From NCBI GenBank assembly GCA_030123525.1, contig CP126125.1, forward strand, positions 1,860,001-1,924,000: DNA of 64,000 nt, read 5' to 3'. Positions 35,141 to 44,033 of the stretch are shown here, in pieces. The notes beneath the pieces are model-generated. The model saw only the letters and a list, made by a program, of their open reading frames with translations, was not told where the DNA came from and ran no database searches. Position numbers and translations under genes: made by a program. Origin of the DNA: ELB16-189 sp018266435. Its GTDB lineage: Bacteria; Bacteroidota; Bacteroidia; Cytophagales; Cyclobacteriaceae. Within the stretch, counting starts at the first letter, position 1. Every line of letters begins with the position of its first letter.

Positions 35141-35262
35141 TGCCTAAACACAAAAACATCCCAGTAAAAAGTTACTATCAACGAGCCAGGGTGTTTGGAT
35201 ACATGGTTTTAGCCATCGCCCTGACTGTTCTGATTATTTATCTTATTGAGAAATTCGGGTAA
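35140..35262 (+). CDS. Small single-span membrane protein B (RARVFG motif)
   Basis: A 40-residue ORF that starts within the stop codon of the preceding one. Residues 9-22 read VKSYYQRARVFGYM, aligning with VRFYFHRARVFGWL of protein A, and are followed by a hydrophobic helix (VLAIALTVLIIYLI) and EKFG. Two overlapping ORFs encoding similar peptides with different codons argue strongly that both are translated. Function unknown; a tandem duplication is the simplest origin. Confidence 0.65.
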   Translation: MPKHKNIPVKSYYQRARVFGYMVLAIALTVLIIYLIEKFG

Positions 35263-35278
35263 TAATCTCTTTCTCCTT

Positions 35279-35310
35279 TTTCCTCAACCATGTGAGGAAA
35301 GTCTCTTTTT
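35279..35310 (+). terminator. Intrinsic terminator after the micro-protein pair
   Basis: TTTCCTCA (35,279-35,286) and TGAGGAAA (35,293-35,300) form an eight-base stem, followed by GTCTCTTTTT. Confidence 0.65.
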
Positions 35311-35338
35311 GGTTACAATTCTAATTTCATTCAATTGC

Positions 35339-35346
35339 TAAATTTG
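35339..35346 (+). promoter_or_regulatory. Promoter -7 box of the large TPR gene
   Basis: An exact TAAATTTG lies 21 bases before the ATG at 35,368. This makes the TTG at 35,335 an unlikely start, because it precedes the -7 box. The nearest TTTG upstream is at a longer than usual distance (27 bases). Confidence 0.45.
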
Positions 35347-35367
35347 TTCTTCTACAAATTAAGCCCC

Positions 35368-38300
35368 ATGCGTATTCATTTATTGATCGGCCTGTTGTTG
35401 AGCCCATTGGTTTATTGTCAGGCTCAAAAGCAAGATTCTCTTCAGCAAGTAGTTTATCAATCGGCTTTGCAAAGCCTGAAGCAGGGGAATTACTCGCAAG
35501 CCTCGGTGCAGTTTTCTCAACTGATCTCCACCAATTTTGCTAACAAAGAAGTATTGGTCAAGCGTGGCATAGCTGAATTTATGCAAGGGAACACAGAAAA
35601 AGCCAAAACCGATTTTGATGAAGCGGTGAAAGCTCGAATTAATACCAATGAACTTTTTGAATACCGGGGGCTGGCTAAATACAAATTGGACGATGCGGCC
35701 GGTGCCTCCACTGATCTGGAAAAGGCAATTTCGATGGGGTCTAAAAACCCCGACCTGTTTGCCACACTGGGCAATGCCAAATATAAACTCAACAATTACA
35801 AAGAAGCCATTGCAAATTATGACATGGCTATCTTGTCAGGAAAAAAAGACGCCATTCTTTATAACAACCGCGGCAAAGCCAAAATGACCTTGAATAATTT
35901 TGAGGCCGCAGAAAAAGATTTTACTGAAGCACTCACGATAAAACCCGATTATGACAAAGCACTTGACAACCGGGCAGAGGTGCGCTACCAATTAAAAAAA
36001 TGGAAAGAGGCATCAGCCGATTTTGATAAGATCATTTCATCGGGAAGAAGCGATACAGATTTTTTTCTGAAAACGGGAACATCAAAATTTAATACACAAG
36101 ATTTTAAAGGCTGCTCTGATGCATTGACCAAAGTGGTAAGCAAAGGCGTGAAAGACAAAGACGTATTTAAAATGCTCGGCATCAGTCTAGCCAATCAAAA
36201 TAATTGCACAGAGGCATCACATGCGTTGTCGGCTGCTGTATCGTTGGGCGTAAGTGATAAAGAAACATTTGAGCAACTCGGTATATGTCAATACAAAAAC
36301 AAAGAATATGCACAAGCCATTGAGTCACTGGGCCGGGCTGTGGCACTGGGCTCATCATCCAAAGAAATTTTTTTGTACAAAGGCAATGCCGAATATCAAC
36401 AAAAAAATATTGACCATGCCCTGAGTGACCTGGAGAAAGCCGTATCACTCGGAGTTTCTGATTATGATGCTTATAAAAACCTTGGCGATAGTAAATTTTT
36501 GAAAAATGATTATGCCAATGCGTTGAAATACTATGACAAGGCTATTGCTCTTTCTCAAACGGATGCCGTTGTTTTCAACAACCGTGGCAAGGCAAAATCA
36601 ACTTTAGGAGACTTGGCCGGGTCGCTGGCCGATTTTGATAAAGCCATTACACTTAAACCCGATTACAGCAAAGCCAGGTTAAACCGGGGTACAGTACGTT
36701 TTGGATTAAACGACTTCAAAGGTGCGGCAGAAGACTTGGATAAAATCTTGGCTACTGAAGGTGAGTCGGCCGAATTGATGCGCATGTTAGGGTTAGCCAA
36801 ATACAATTTGAAAGATAACGAAGCGGCCAAAAGATTTTTTGAAAAAGCAGTGAAGGCAGGATCCAAAGATTCAAAAGTAAATTTGTATTTGGGCTACTTG
36901 CGCTATGACTCAAAAGATTTTAAAGGCACAATCGAAGCGTTGAATGCCGCAGAAGCCGGAGGCGAAAAAGAAATTGCATTGAATGAAAAACGAGGCAAAT
37001 CACTTTTTGAAACCAAAGACTTTACCTCGTGCACGACAGACCTAGAAAAGGTGGTACAAAACGGTCAGCCTGATGTGGTTACGTTTGAAGATTTGGGCAT
37101 TGCTTATATGCAACAACAAAAAACTAAAGAGGGACTGACCAATTTGGAAAAAGCTGTGCTGGCCGGCAGCAAAAATAAAGACGTTTATTTTCAGGTAGGC
37201 AACGGACGATTCAAAGACGGTAATTTTGCCGGGGCAATTGAGGCTTATGACAAGGCTATTTCTTGGGGAGCCAATGACGAAGTGATTTATAACAACCGTG
37301 GAAAAGCCAAACTAAATTCCAATCAGGCAAAAGAGGCATTGACCGATTTTGATAAATCTCTTCAACTCAAGCCAAATTATATTCAGGCACTGAAAAACCG
37401 CGCAGCTACAAACGCACAGTTAAATGATTGGCAAAAAGTAATTGCCGATGTGGCCCAGTTGAGTGCTACCAATCAAGCGGGAGCCGATGAATTTTCATTG
37501 TCTGGCCGGGCAAAGTACAACCTCAAAAACTATACGGGAGCAACGGATGATTTGAGCAAAGCAATTGCCGCAGGTGCCAAAGATAAACTTACTTACACCA
37601 CACGGGGCAATTCTTTTTTTGAAATTTCAGAACTGACCCAAGCACTCGATGATTTCAATAAGGCCATAGAGTTAGGCGAAACTTCACCCGAAGTTTTTTT
37701 CAAACGGGGAGCTTGCCGTTTTCAGGCACAGGAATACAAAAATGCTTTAGCTGACTTAGACAAAGCCATCAATGGCGGTTATACTGAAGCATCGGCTTAT
37801 GATATGCGCGGCTACTGCCAACTCGATAATAAAAATGTGGAGGCAGCCCTGAATGACCTGAACATGGCCATAGAAAAAAATCCAAAACTTGCCTCTGCCT
37901 TTTTTCACCGCGGTGATGCACGGTTTCGTTCAGCCAATTACCTCGGTGCAGCGCAAGACTATACGACTGCTATCGAACAAGGAATGACCGATGCCGTTTT
38001 GTATAATAACCGAGGAAAAGCTTTCTTCAACCAAGACCAATTTGATAAAGCGATTCAGGATTACACAACCGCTATTTCTAAAAAAGAAGATTACGTTCGG
38101 GCGTATGAAAACCGATCCAATGCTTATTTAAAAATCAAGAAATACGATTTAGCGGTAAAGGACTTGCGCCAAATGGAGAAACTTACCGAAAAACCCGATG
38201 CCGACTTTTATCAAAAACTAGGCGAAGCGTATTATGAATTGAAAAATTATCCGGTGGCGTTTGGGTACTTAGATAAGGCAATAACCGGTGGCAACAAAGG

Positions 38301-38844
38301 AAAAGATATCTTGTTTAAACGGGGTAAGTGCTACATGGACCAACAAGATTACCAACCAGCTATCCGCGATTTTGACCAGGCCTTGAAGGAAGGTGAAAAC
38401 ACGGTGGCCTTATTTCTGGAAAAAGCACGGGCATACCTAGGTCTTGGTAATAAAAAATCTGCGTTGGAGAGTTTATCAAAAGCCATAGCCATTGATCCTA
38501 ACAATGCTGATGTGTATTTTAACAGCGCGGTGATTAAAGAAGAAAACCAGGAATACGAACAGGCCGTAATCGATTATAACAAATCATTGCAGATCAACCC
38601 CAAAGATGCGCCTGCCCTTGCCGGACGTGCAAATTGTAAAGCAGAGATGGAAGATTATGGAGCAGCTGTAAACGATATGGACGATGCCATTGCGCTTGAT
38701 CCTAAAAATGCAGCCTATTACAAACAACGAGGTAATTTTAACTACCAATTAAAAAATAAAGAAGAAGCTTGCAAAGACTGGGCGAAAGCAGTTGAATTGG
38801 GTGATGCCAAGGCTAAATTTTCCATTCAGCAATTCTGTAAATAA
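35368..38844 (+). CDS. Very large secreted TPR-repeat protein
   Basis: A 1158-residue protein with a signal peptide (MRIHLLIGLLLSPLVYCQAQ) followed almost entirely by about 33 tetratricopeptide repeats of 34 residues. The segment NNRGKA recurs at residues 166, 404, 642 and 880, at exact 238-residue (714-bp) steps, so the unit of duplication seems to be seven TPRs. No enzymatic domain, transmembrane helix or C-terminal sorting signal is visible. Such arrays serve as protein-binding scaffolds; location in the periplasm or at the outer membrane is inferred from the signal peptide. The ATG at 35,368 is chosen over the upstream TTG because it starts the signal peptide. Confidence 0.88.
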   Translation: MRIHLLIGLLLSPLVYCQAQKQDSLQQVVYQSALQSLKQGNYSQASVQFSQLISTNFANKEVLVKRGIAEFMQGNTEKAKTDFDEAVKARINTNELFEYRGLAKYKLDDAAGASTDLEKAISMGSKNPDLFATLGNAKYKLNNYKEAIANYDMAILSGKKDAILYNNRGKAKMTLNNFEAAEKDFTEALTIKPDYDKALDNRAEVRYQLKKWKEASADFDKIISSGRSDTDFFLKTGTSKFNTQDFKGCSDALTKVVSKGVKDKDVFKMLGISLANQNNCTEASHALSAAVSLGVSDKETFEQLGICQYKNKEYAQAIESLGRAVALGSSSKEIFLYKGNAEYQQKNIDHALSDLEKAVSLGVSDYDAYKNLGDSKFLKNDYANALKYYDKAIALSQTDAVVFNNRGKAKSTLGDLAGSLADFDKAITLKPDYSKARLNRGTVRFGLNDFKGAAEDLDKILATEGESAELMRMLGLAKYNLKDNEAAKRFFEKAVKAGSKDSKVNLYLGYLRYDSKDFKGTIEALNAAEAGGEKEIALNEKRGKSLFETKDFTSCTTDLEKVVQNGQPDVVTFEDLGIAYMQQQKTKEGLTNLEKAVLAGSKNKDVYFQVGNGRFKDGNFAGAIEAYDKAISWGANDEVIYNNRGKAKLNSNQAKEALTDFDKSLQLKPNYIQALKNRAATNAQLNDWQKVIADVAQLSATNQAGADEFSLSGRAKYNLKNYTGATDDLSKAIAAGAKDKLTYTTRGNSFFEISELTQALDDFNKAIELGETSPEVFFKRGACRFQAQEYKNALADLDKAINGGYTEASAYDMRGYCQLDNKNVEAALNDLNMAIEKNPKLASAFFHRGDARFRSANYLGAAQDYTTAIEQGMTDAVLYNNRGKAFFNQDQFDKAIQDYTTAISKKEDYVRAYENRSNAYLKIKKYDLAVKDLRQMEKLTEKPDADFYQKLGEAYYELKNYPVAFGYLDKAITGGNKGKDILFKRGKCYMDQQDYQPAIRDFDQALKEGENTVALFLEKARAYLGLGNKKSALESLSKAIAIDPNNADVYFNSAVIKEENQEYEQAVIDYNKSLQINPKDAPALAGRANCKAEMEDYGAAVNDMDDAIALDPKNAAYYKQRGNFNYQLKNKEEACKDWAKAVELGDAKAKFSIQQFCK

Positions 38845-39107
38845 AAAACCTTATCGCATAACCATAAAGTCTACTAAAACAGTTGCAGGCTCTCTATAGC
38901 TTTGCACATCGCCATTTCTTAACTGAAAAAGTATTTTTTAAAGGCAGCCACTAATCCTTTTTATACAACCCAGTCCTTTTTCTCTGAAAATAGACCATCG
39001 TAAAAAATCACAGACGAAACCTTACATCCGTCAGCGAGTGGTCGTATTAGTCGGTGAGTTGTAGCTTACCCATTGGATCTTTGTATAATAAATGAAAAAA
39101 TAAACAC

Positions 39108-39596
39108 ATGAAAAATCTACTGGCTTTCTTGATGATGACGCTGATGATACCGGGTTTTTCAAAAGAGGTAACCAGCGGCAAAGTAGTGACCGTGATTGAT
39201 GGCAATACGGTGCAACTGACAGGCGATGACAACGAGTCGTACAAAATCGTGCTGCAAGGAATTGATTGCCCCGAACTGGGGCAGGAGTTTGGTGATCAGG
39301 CAAAACTGCTTTTGTCAAAATTAATTCTTGACAAAAATGTAAGTGTGCAATTGCATGGCAAAGACCGCTGGGGAAATAATGTAGGCATCATTTTGATTAA
39401 TGGTACCATTGATCCGCGTTATGAATTACTGGAAGCTGGTCTGGCCTGGACATCCGAGCGCAATCCGGTTCAGGAATTTGAAGCCATTAAAAATACAGCC
39501 AAAGAAAATGGAAAAGGACTTTGGCAGGAACCTAACCCAACCCCTCCGTGGGTTTATCGTAGGCAACAAACACTTATGCAAGTTAAGTCAAGCTAA
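39108..39596 (+). CDS. Secreted thermonuclease (staphylococcal nuclease-like)
   Basis: A 162-residue protein with a signal peptide (MKNLLAFLMMTLMIPGFS) and one SNase domain. GKVVTVIDGNTVQL near 24-37 contains the usual VxDGDT position as DGNT. The LQGIDCPE and LHGKDRWGN segments near 50 and 84 hold the calcium-binding Asp and catalytic Arg region, and AGLAW near 112 is also conserved. It probably cleaves DNA or RNA outside the cytoplasm, though Asp-to-Asn in the DGNT metal position may alter activity. It ends 25 bases before a strong terminator hairpin. Confidence 0.88.
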   Translation: MKNLLAFLMMTLMIPGFSKEVTSGKVVTVIDGNTVQLTGDDNESYKIVLQGIDCPELGQEFGDQAKLLLSKLILDKNVSVQLHGKDRWGNNVGIILINGTIDPRYELLEAGLAWTSERNPVQEFEAIKNTAKENGKGLWQEPNPTPPWVYRRQQTLMQVKSS

Positions 39597-39621
39597 AACA
39601 AAATAGAATTAATTGCGTTAT

Positions 39622-39658
39622 AACCCCAACTATGAAAGAAATGAAGTTGGGGTTTTTT
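39622..39658 (+). terminator. Intrinsic terminator that contains the next gene's start codon
   Basis: AACCCCAACT (39,622-39,631) and AGTTGGGGTT (39,645-39,654) form a perfect ten-base stem with a 13-base loop, followed by TTTT. The loop begins with the ATG of the ORF at 39,632, and the 3' arm encodes part of its signal peptide. Confidence 0.8.
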
Positions 39659-40000
39659 ATTTTGACTGGCCTGATGATGATGTCGTTGGGTAGTTATGCT
39701 CAAAGCAATACGCTGGGCGATCGATCTGCGGTTACTGCCGCGGAAGGGAAGCAGAAAATTCAGAAACAACGTATTTCAAAAAGACAGCGATTACTTTTTC
39801 GTACACCCAATGTGAAACATACGGCTCAGTACGAATTCTATGAAAGACTTGAACAGGTAGCCAAAGAAAAAAAACGCCTGCTGCGCAAAATGGCTAAACC
39901 GCAGTATTCTGATTTTTCATACTTCGGTCATAAATCGAAACCCAAGAAGCATTTGCCCTACGCCATGCGCTATTGCAAGGAGTGCGGCATCAGGCATTAA
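39632..40000 (+). CDS. Small basic secreted protein of unknown function
   Basis: 122 residues: a signal peptide (MKEMKLGFFILTGLMMMSLG, cut after SYAQ) and a strongly basic body with KQRISKRQRLLF near 46-57, KEKKRLLRKM near 77-86 and a C-terminal CKECGIRH. I recognise no domain. A second ATG at residue 4 (39,641) is also a good start. Both starts lie within the terminator hairpin, so ribosome access and read-through from the nuclease gene are probably restricted by the RNA fold. The protein looks real because its signal peptide is well formed. Confidence 0.6.
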   Translation: MKEMKLGFFILTGLMMMSLGSYAQSNTLGDRSAVTAAEGKQKIQKQRISKRQRLLFRTPNVKHTAQYEFYERLEQVAKEKKRLLRKMAKPQYSDFSYFGHKSKPKKHLPYAMRYCKECGIRH

Positions 40001-40074
40001 ATAATATTTTTTTAACCTGAATTTTCTAACCCTTAAGAGGCAACGCTGCCAAACATTTTCTAACTTGTGCAGCC

Positions 40075-40731
40075 GTGAACCTTGCCGCTTACATAGAGCA
40101 CACAAACCTTAACCCTACACTCACAATTGGAGACATTGATCGGTTAGTGAAGGAAGCAAAACTATTTCAGTTTTTAGGTGTATGTGTGCCGCCCTTTTGG
40201 GTAAAGCGGGCAAAACGTGAAATAGGAACAGAAAAAATTTCATTGGTTACCGTGGCGGGTTTTCCTCTGGGTTATTCCATGACTGAGACTAAGTTAGATG
40301 AAATGAAAAGAGCCATTGACAACGGTGCCGATGAACTGGATGTGGTGTGGAACATCTCATCTTTTAAAACAGGAATTCCCTGGACTAAAATAGAATTGGC
40401 CAAATGCAGTAAACTGACCCACGACTACCAAAAGTTGGTAAAAGTAATCATTGAAACTGCTTATCTTTCTAACGAAGAAATTGGCATTGCATGTAAAATG
40501 TGCGCAGATGCCGGAATTGATTTTGTGAAAACATCAACTGGCTTTGCCCCGGAGGGAGCAAAAACTGAGCATGTGCGGTTAATGAAATTGAATTTGCCTT
40601 CTTCAGTTGGCATTAAGGCATCGGGTGGAATCAAAACCTACCAACAAGCAAAAGACTTGATTGAGGCAGGGGCATCCCGGTTAGGTACGTCATCCGGAAT
40701 CAAAATTTTAGAAACACAACCCCAAACCTGA
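40075..40731 (+). CDS. deoC: Deoxyribose-phosphate aldolase
   Basis: DeoC splits 2-deoxyribose-5-phosphate into glyceraldehyde-3-phosphate and acetaldehyde. The 218-residue TIM barrel starts at a GTG (40,075), with no usable ATG before AAYIEHTNL. The Schiff-base lysine is K152 in DFVKTSTGF and the second lysine is K181 in GIKASGG; ELDVVWN near 87 holds the proton-relay Asp. The stop is directly followed by the ATG of the aldehyde dehydrogenase gene, which can oxidise the triose product. Confidence 0.93.
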   Translation: MNLAAYIEHTNLNPTLTIGDIDRLVKEAKLFQFLGVCVPPFWVKRAKREIGTEKISLVTVAGFPLGYSMTETKLDEMKRAIDNGADELDVVWNISSFKTGIPWTKIELAKCSKLTHDYQKLVKVIIETAYLSNEEIGIACKMCADAGIDFVKTSTGFAPEGAKTEHVRLMKLNLPSSVGIKASGGIKTYQQAKDLIEAGASRLGTSSGIKILETQPQT

Positions 40732-42345
40732 ATGAACCTACTTTCGTGTTACCCAGACGAGCAGGGCATACCCTCCTCAGTAAAACTTAATTCAATCCAA
40801 GATCAGAACGAATACCTCATCAATGGTGAAATGCTAAAGTGGCAAGGATCAATGAATCCTGTACTGAGCCCGGTATTTATCCGAGAAGGAAATGACTACA
40901 AACAAAAACAAATTGGCAGTACTCCTTTGCTTACCTCAAAAGAAGCACTGCAGGCATTGGATGCGGCCGTAGCCGCTTACGACCTGGGGCATGGCCGGTG
41001 GCCCATGATGACGGTGGCCGAGCGTATTCATCACGTTGAAAATTTTTTGACCAAGATGAAAGAAAAGAGGCAAGAGGTGGTAAAGCTGTTGATGTGGGAA
41101 ATAGGCAAAACACAAAAAGATTCTGAAAAAGAATTTGACCGCACGTGTGATTATATTATTGATACCATTCATGCTCTGAAAGACCTGGATCGCAGATCTT
41201 CTTCCTTTGTGCAGGAGCAAGGCATCATGGGACAGATCAGGCGTGTACCATTGGGTGTGGCACTTTGCATGGGGCCCTATAACTATCCGCTCAACGAAAC
41301 GTTCAGTACACTTTTTCCCGCACTCATCATGGGCAATACAGTTGTCTTTAAGCCCGCTAAATACGGTGTACTGTTGATTCGCCCTTTGTTAGAAGCATTT
41401 AGAACAAGTTTTCCCCCCGGTGTGATCAATGTAATTTACGGGCGCGGACGTGATACCGTAGGTGTGATGATGGAAACCGGAAAAATTGATGTCTTTGCAT
41501 TTATCGGCACTAACAAAGGGGCCAATGAGTTGAAGAAGGCGCACCCCAAATCGCACCGTTTAAAAGCCATACTCGGGCTGGATGCCAAGAACCTGGCCAT
41601 TATTTTGCCCGATGCCGACCTCGACAATGCAGTAAACGAGTGTGTTTTAGGAGCACTCTCCTTCAACGGACAGCGATGCACGGCTATCAAAATCATTTTT
41701 GTACACCAACACATACAAGAAAAATTTATCAGCAAGTTGTGCGAAGCCGTAAACAAACTCAAGCCGGGCATGCCTTGGGATGCCGGAGTGGGCATCACCC
41801 CGTTGCCGGAACCCGGTAAAACGGAGTACCTGAAAGAATTGCTGGATGATGCCGTGAAGCATGGAGCCAAAATTATGAATGACAATGGAGGGGCCACCGT
41901 GAATACGTTTTTCTATCCTGCTGTTCTTTTTCCGGTCAATGATAAAATGAGAATTTATTTTGAAGAACAGTTTGGCCCGGTTGTGCCTATCCGGTCTTTT
42001 GAGAGGGAAGAAGAAGTGATTGAGTATATTTTGAATTCTAATTTTGGCCAACAGCTCAGCATTTTCGGCAAGGACTCAAAAATTATTGGGCACTTTATCG
42101 ATGCTTTTGCCAACCAGGTGGGGCGCATCAACATCAATGCTCAATGCCAGCGTGGGCCCGATACCTTTCCGTTTAACGGAAGAAAAGATTCAGCCGAAGG
42201 AACTTTGTCAGTAACTGATGCCCTGCGCGTATTCTCCATCCGGTCGCTGGTGGCCACCAAAATCAACGAGGAGAATAAAAAAATAATAGGCAACATTATT
42301 CGCAACCGTGAGTCGGCATTTTTGAGCACAGATTATATTTTTTAA
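40732..42345 (+). CDS. gapN: NADP-dependent (non-phosphorylating) glyceraldehyde-3-phosphate dehydrogenase-like aldehyde dehydrogenase
   Basis: A 537-residue aldehyde dehydrogenase. The catalytic cysteine is C316 in NGQRCTAIK, the general-base Glu region is before it, and MGPYNYPLNE near 182-191 and FIGTNKGAN near 257 are typical of the GapN subgroup, which oxidises glyceraldehyde-3-phosphate to 3-phosphoglycerate with NADP. The first 60 residues form an extension before the main domain. Being translated directly after deoC, it may consume the triose phosphate (or, less likely, the acetaldehyde) released by DeoC. Substrate assignment is from resemblance and is less sure than the family. Confidence 0.82.
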   Translation: MNLLSCYPDEQGIPSSVKLNSIQDQNEYLINGEMLKWQGSMNPVLSPVFIREGNDYKQKQIGSTPLLTSKEALQALDAAVAAYDLGHGRWPMMTVAERIHHVENFLTKMKEKRQEVVKLLMWEIGKTQKDSEKEFDRTCDYIIDTIHALKDLDRRSSSFVQEQGIMGQIRRVPLGVALCMGPYNYPLNETFSTLFPALIMGNTVVFKPAKYGVLLIRPLLEAFRTSFPPGVINVIYGRGRDTVGVMMETGKIDVFAFIGTNKGANELKKAHPKSHRLKAILGLDAKNLAIILPDADLDNAVNECVLGALSFNGQRCTAIKIIFVHQHIQEKFISKLCEAVNKLKPGMPWDAGVGITPLPEPGKTEYLKELLDDAVKHGAKIMNDNGGATVNTFFYPAVLFPVNDKMRIYFEEQFGPVVPIRSFEREEEVIEYILNSNFGQQLSIFGKDSKIIGHFIDAFANQVGRININAQCQRGPDTFPFNGRKDSAEGTLSVTDALRVFSIRSLVATKINEENKKIIGNIIRNRESAFLSTDYIF

Positions 42346-42720
42346 CTATAACTAATGCCGTAGTTTTTTTCAAGGCTGTGGCCGGATTGAATTATTATTT
42401 TGACAGCAATAATTACGGGGCGTACACCTTGTTCCATCGGGTCAAGGCATGTATCTTTTTTATAAATTAATCAACCGCGAAGTAATAGATCGAGACAAGT
42501 GTGTGCTCACCCAAAGTAGAAATGAATGACCAATTTTTTTTAGCCCTTGCCATACATTAGGAATGGCGTACTGATGATTTTGTCAGAGTCGTTTTGGTTA
42601 AACCCTGATCATGAAAATCACCAACCTGGGTTTCATCTTAGTCATAGAGGTCATTGATTTTCATTCTTCAATCATGCAATAAAAATTCAATGACAGAATT
42701 TGGGTATATATAAGGTTGCC
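42346..42720. other. Gene-free stretch between gapN and the amidohydrolase gene
   Basis: About 375 bases between convergent genes. No ORF with a recognisable start, strong hairpin, tRNA or repeat was seen. Confidence 0.5.
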
Positions 42721-43998
42721 TCACTCTTTATACACTACGCCATCTTTCATCACAAAACTTACTTTCAGCATAGTGGCAATGTTTTTGGTTGGGTCTTCGT
42801 CCACGGCTATGATGTCGGCCAGTTTTCCTTTTTCAAGAGAGCCTATTTTGTCGCCCCAGCCCAGAATGGTTGCATTCACCTGCATGGCGCAGAGCAAGGC
42901 TTCAATTGCGGGCATTCCGCCTTCTACCATATAGCCAAATTCTTTGGCATTGTCTCCATGCGGAAAAACCCCGGCATCGGTACCAAACGCCATTTTTACT
43001 CCACGTTTATAGGCCTTGCCAAAATTCTCCTGAATTTTTGAGCCGATGGCAATTGCCTTGGGCACAACCAGTGGGTGATAGTAGCCCGGTATTTTTGCAT
43101 ACTCTGCGGCTGAGCGTCCTGCAATGATTGTAGGTACATGATATGTTCCCTTCTGCTTCATTAAATCCATTACTTCTTCGGTCATGAGTGTACCATGCTC
43201 TATGGTAGTGATACCGGCCAGCACGGCCCGCTTCATTCCTTCGGCACCGTGCGCGTGAGCAGCCGTGATCATGCCATAATCTTTGGCGGTTTCAACGATG
43301 GCATTTACTTCTTCCTGGGTAAACTGCGGACCGCTTCCGTCTTTGGCTACACTCAATACACCGCCTGTGGCAGTAATTTTGATAAAATCAGCTCCATCTT
43401 TGTAGCGTTGGCGCACGGCTTTGCGCGCATCTTCGGGGCTGTTGATTACTCCTTCTTTTGCACCCGGGTCGCCCATCAAATCTTTGCGGTAGCCGTTGGT
43501 AGGGTCGCCATGCCCACCGGTTGAGGCAATGGCTTTGCCTGCTGTAAATACTCGCGGCCCGATGACAATGCCTGCATTAATGGCATTGCGTAGCGAAATG
43601 TTTACGCCACTGCCACCACAATCGCGCACGGTGGTGAAGCCTGCCATCAATGTTTTTTTGGCATAGACTGTGGATTGAAAAGCCACATCGGCTTCGTTTT
43701 GGGTAAATCTTTTTACGAGACCATCTTTGCTGGTTTCTCCCTCCAGATGCACGTGCATATCAATCAGGCCGGGCATGACAGTTTTTTTGCTCAGGTCAAT
43801 GAGTTTGTCGTTTTTGTCGGGCTTAGTGAAACCTTTGTCAACAGAGGTAATTTTATTGGCCTCAACAACAAGAGTTACTTGTTGCTGTAGTTCTTTATTT
43901 TTTCCATCGATCAACGAACCACAATGGATCAACGTGCGCTGGCCCAATACAAGTGTAGTGATAAACACAAATACGAATAGTAGAAAATAGTTTTTCAT
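42721..43998 (-). CDS. Secreted metal-dependent amidohydrolase (Xaa-Pro dipeptidase / imidazolonepropionase-like)
   Basis: A 425-residue amidohydrolase-superfamily enzyme with a signal peptide (cut near VLGQ). Metal ligands are visible in order: HVHLEG near 79 (HxH), a lysine in FIKITATGG near 206, AHAHG near 248, TIEHGT near 266 and GTDAG near 343 (the catalytic Asp). This arrangement is the subgroup containing Xaa-Pro dipeptidases and related secreted amidohydrolases, so a proline-containing dipeptide or a cyclic amide is the likely substrate. The GlcG-like gene lies 35 bases upstream in the same direction. Confidence 0.85.
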   Translation of the reverse strand: MKNYFLLFVFVFITTLVLGQRTLIHCGSLIDGKNKELQQQVTLVVEANKITSVDKGFTKPDKNDKLIDLSKKTVMPGLIDMHVHLEGETSKDGLVKRFTQNEADVAFQSTVYAKKTLMAGFTTVRDCGGSGVNISLRNAINAGIVIGPRVFTAGKAIASTGGHGDPTNGYRKDLMGDPGAKEGVINSPEDARKAVRQRYKDGADFIKITATGGVLSVAKDGSGPQFTQEEVNAIVETAKDYGMITAAHAHGAEGMKRAVLAGITTIEHGTLMTEEVMDLMKQKGTYHVPTIIAGRSAAEYAKIPGYYHPLVVPKAIAIGSKIQENFGKAYKRGVKMAFGTDAGVFPHGDNAKEFGYMVEGGMPAIEALLCAMQVNATILGWGDKIGSLEKGKLADIIAVDEDPTKNIATMLKVSFVMKDGVVYKE

Positions 43999-44033
43999 GG
44001 TTGAGTTAGGTTAGGGTTGAAATTGTTCAGGTA

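Noticed and set aside
43195..43524. Plus-strand ORF (109 codons) opposite the amidohydrolase
   Set aside because: Antisense shadow of a conserved enzyme.
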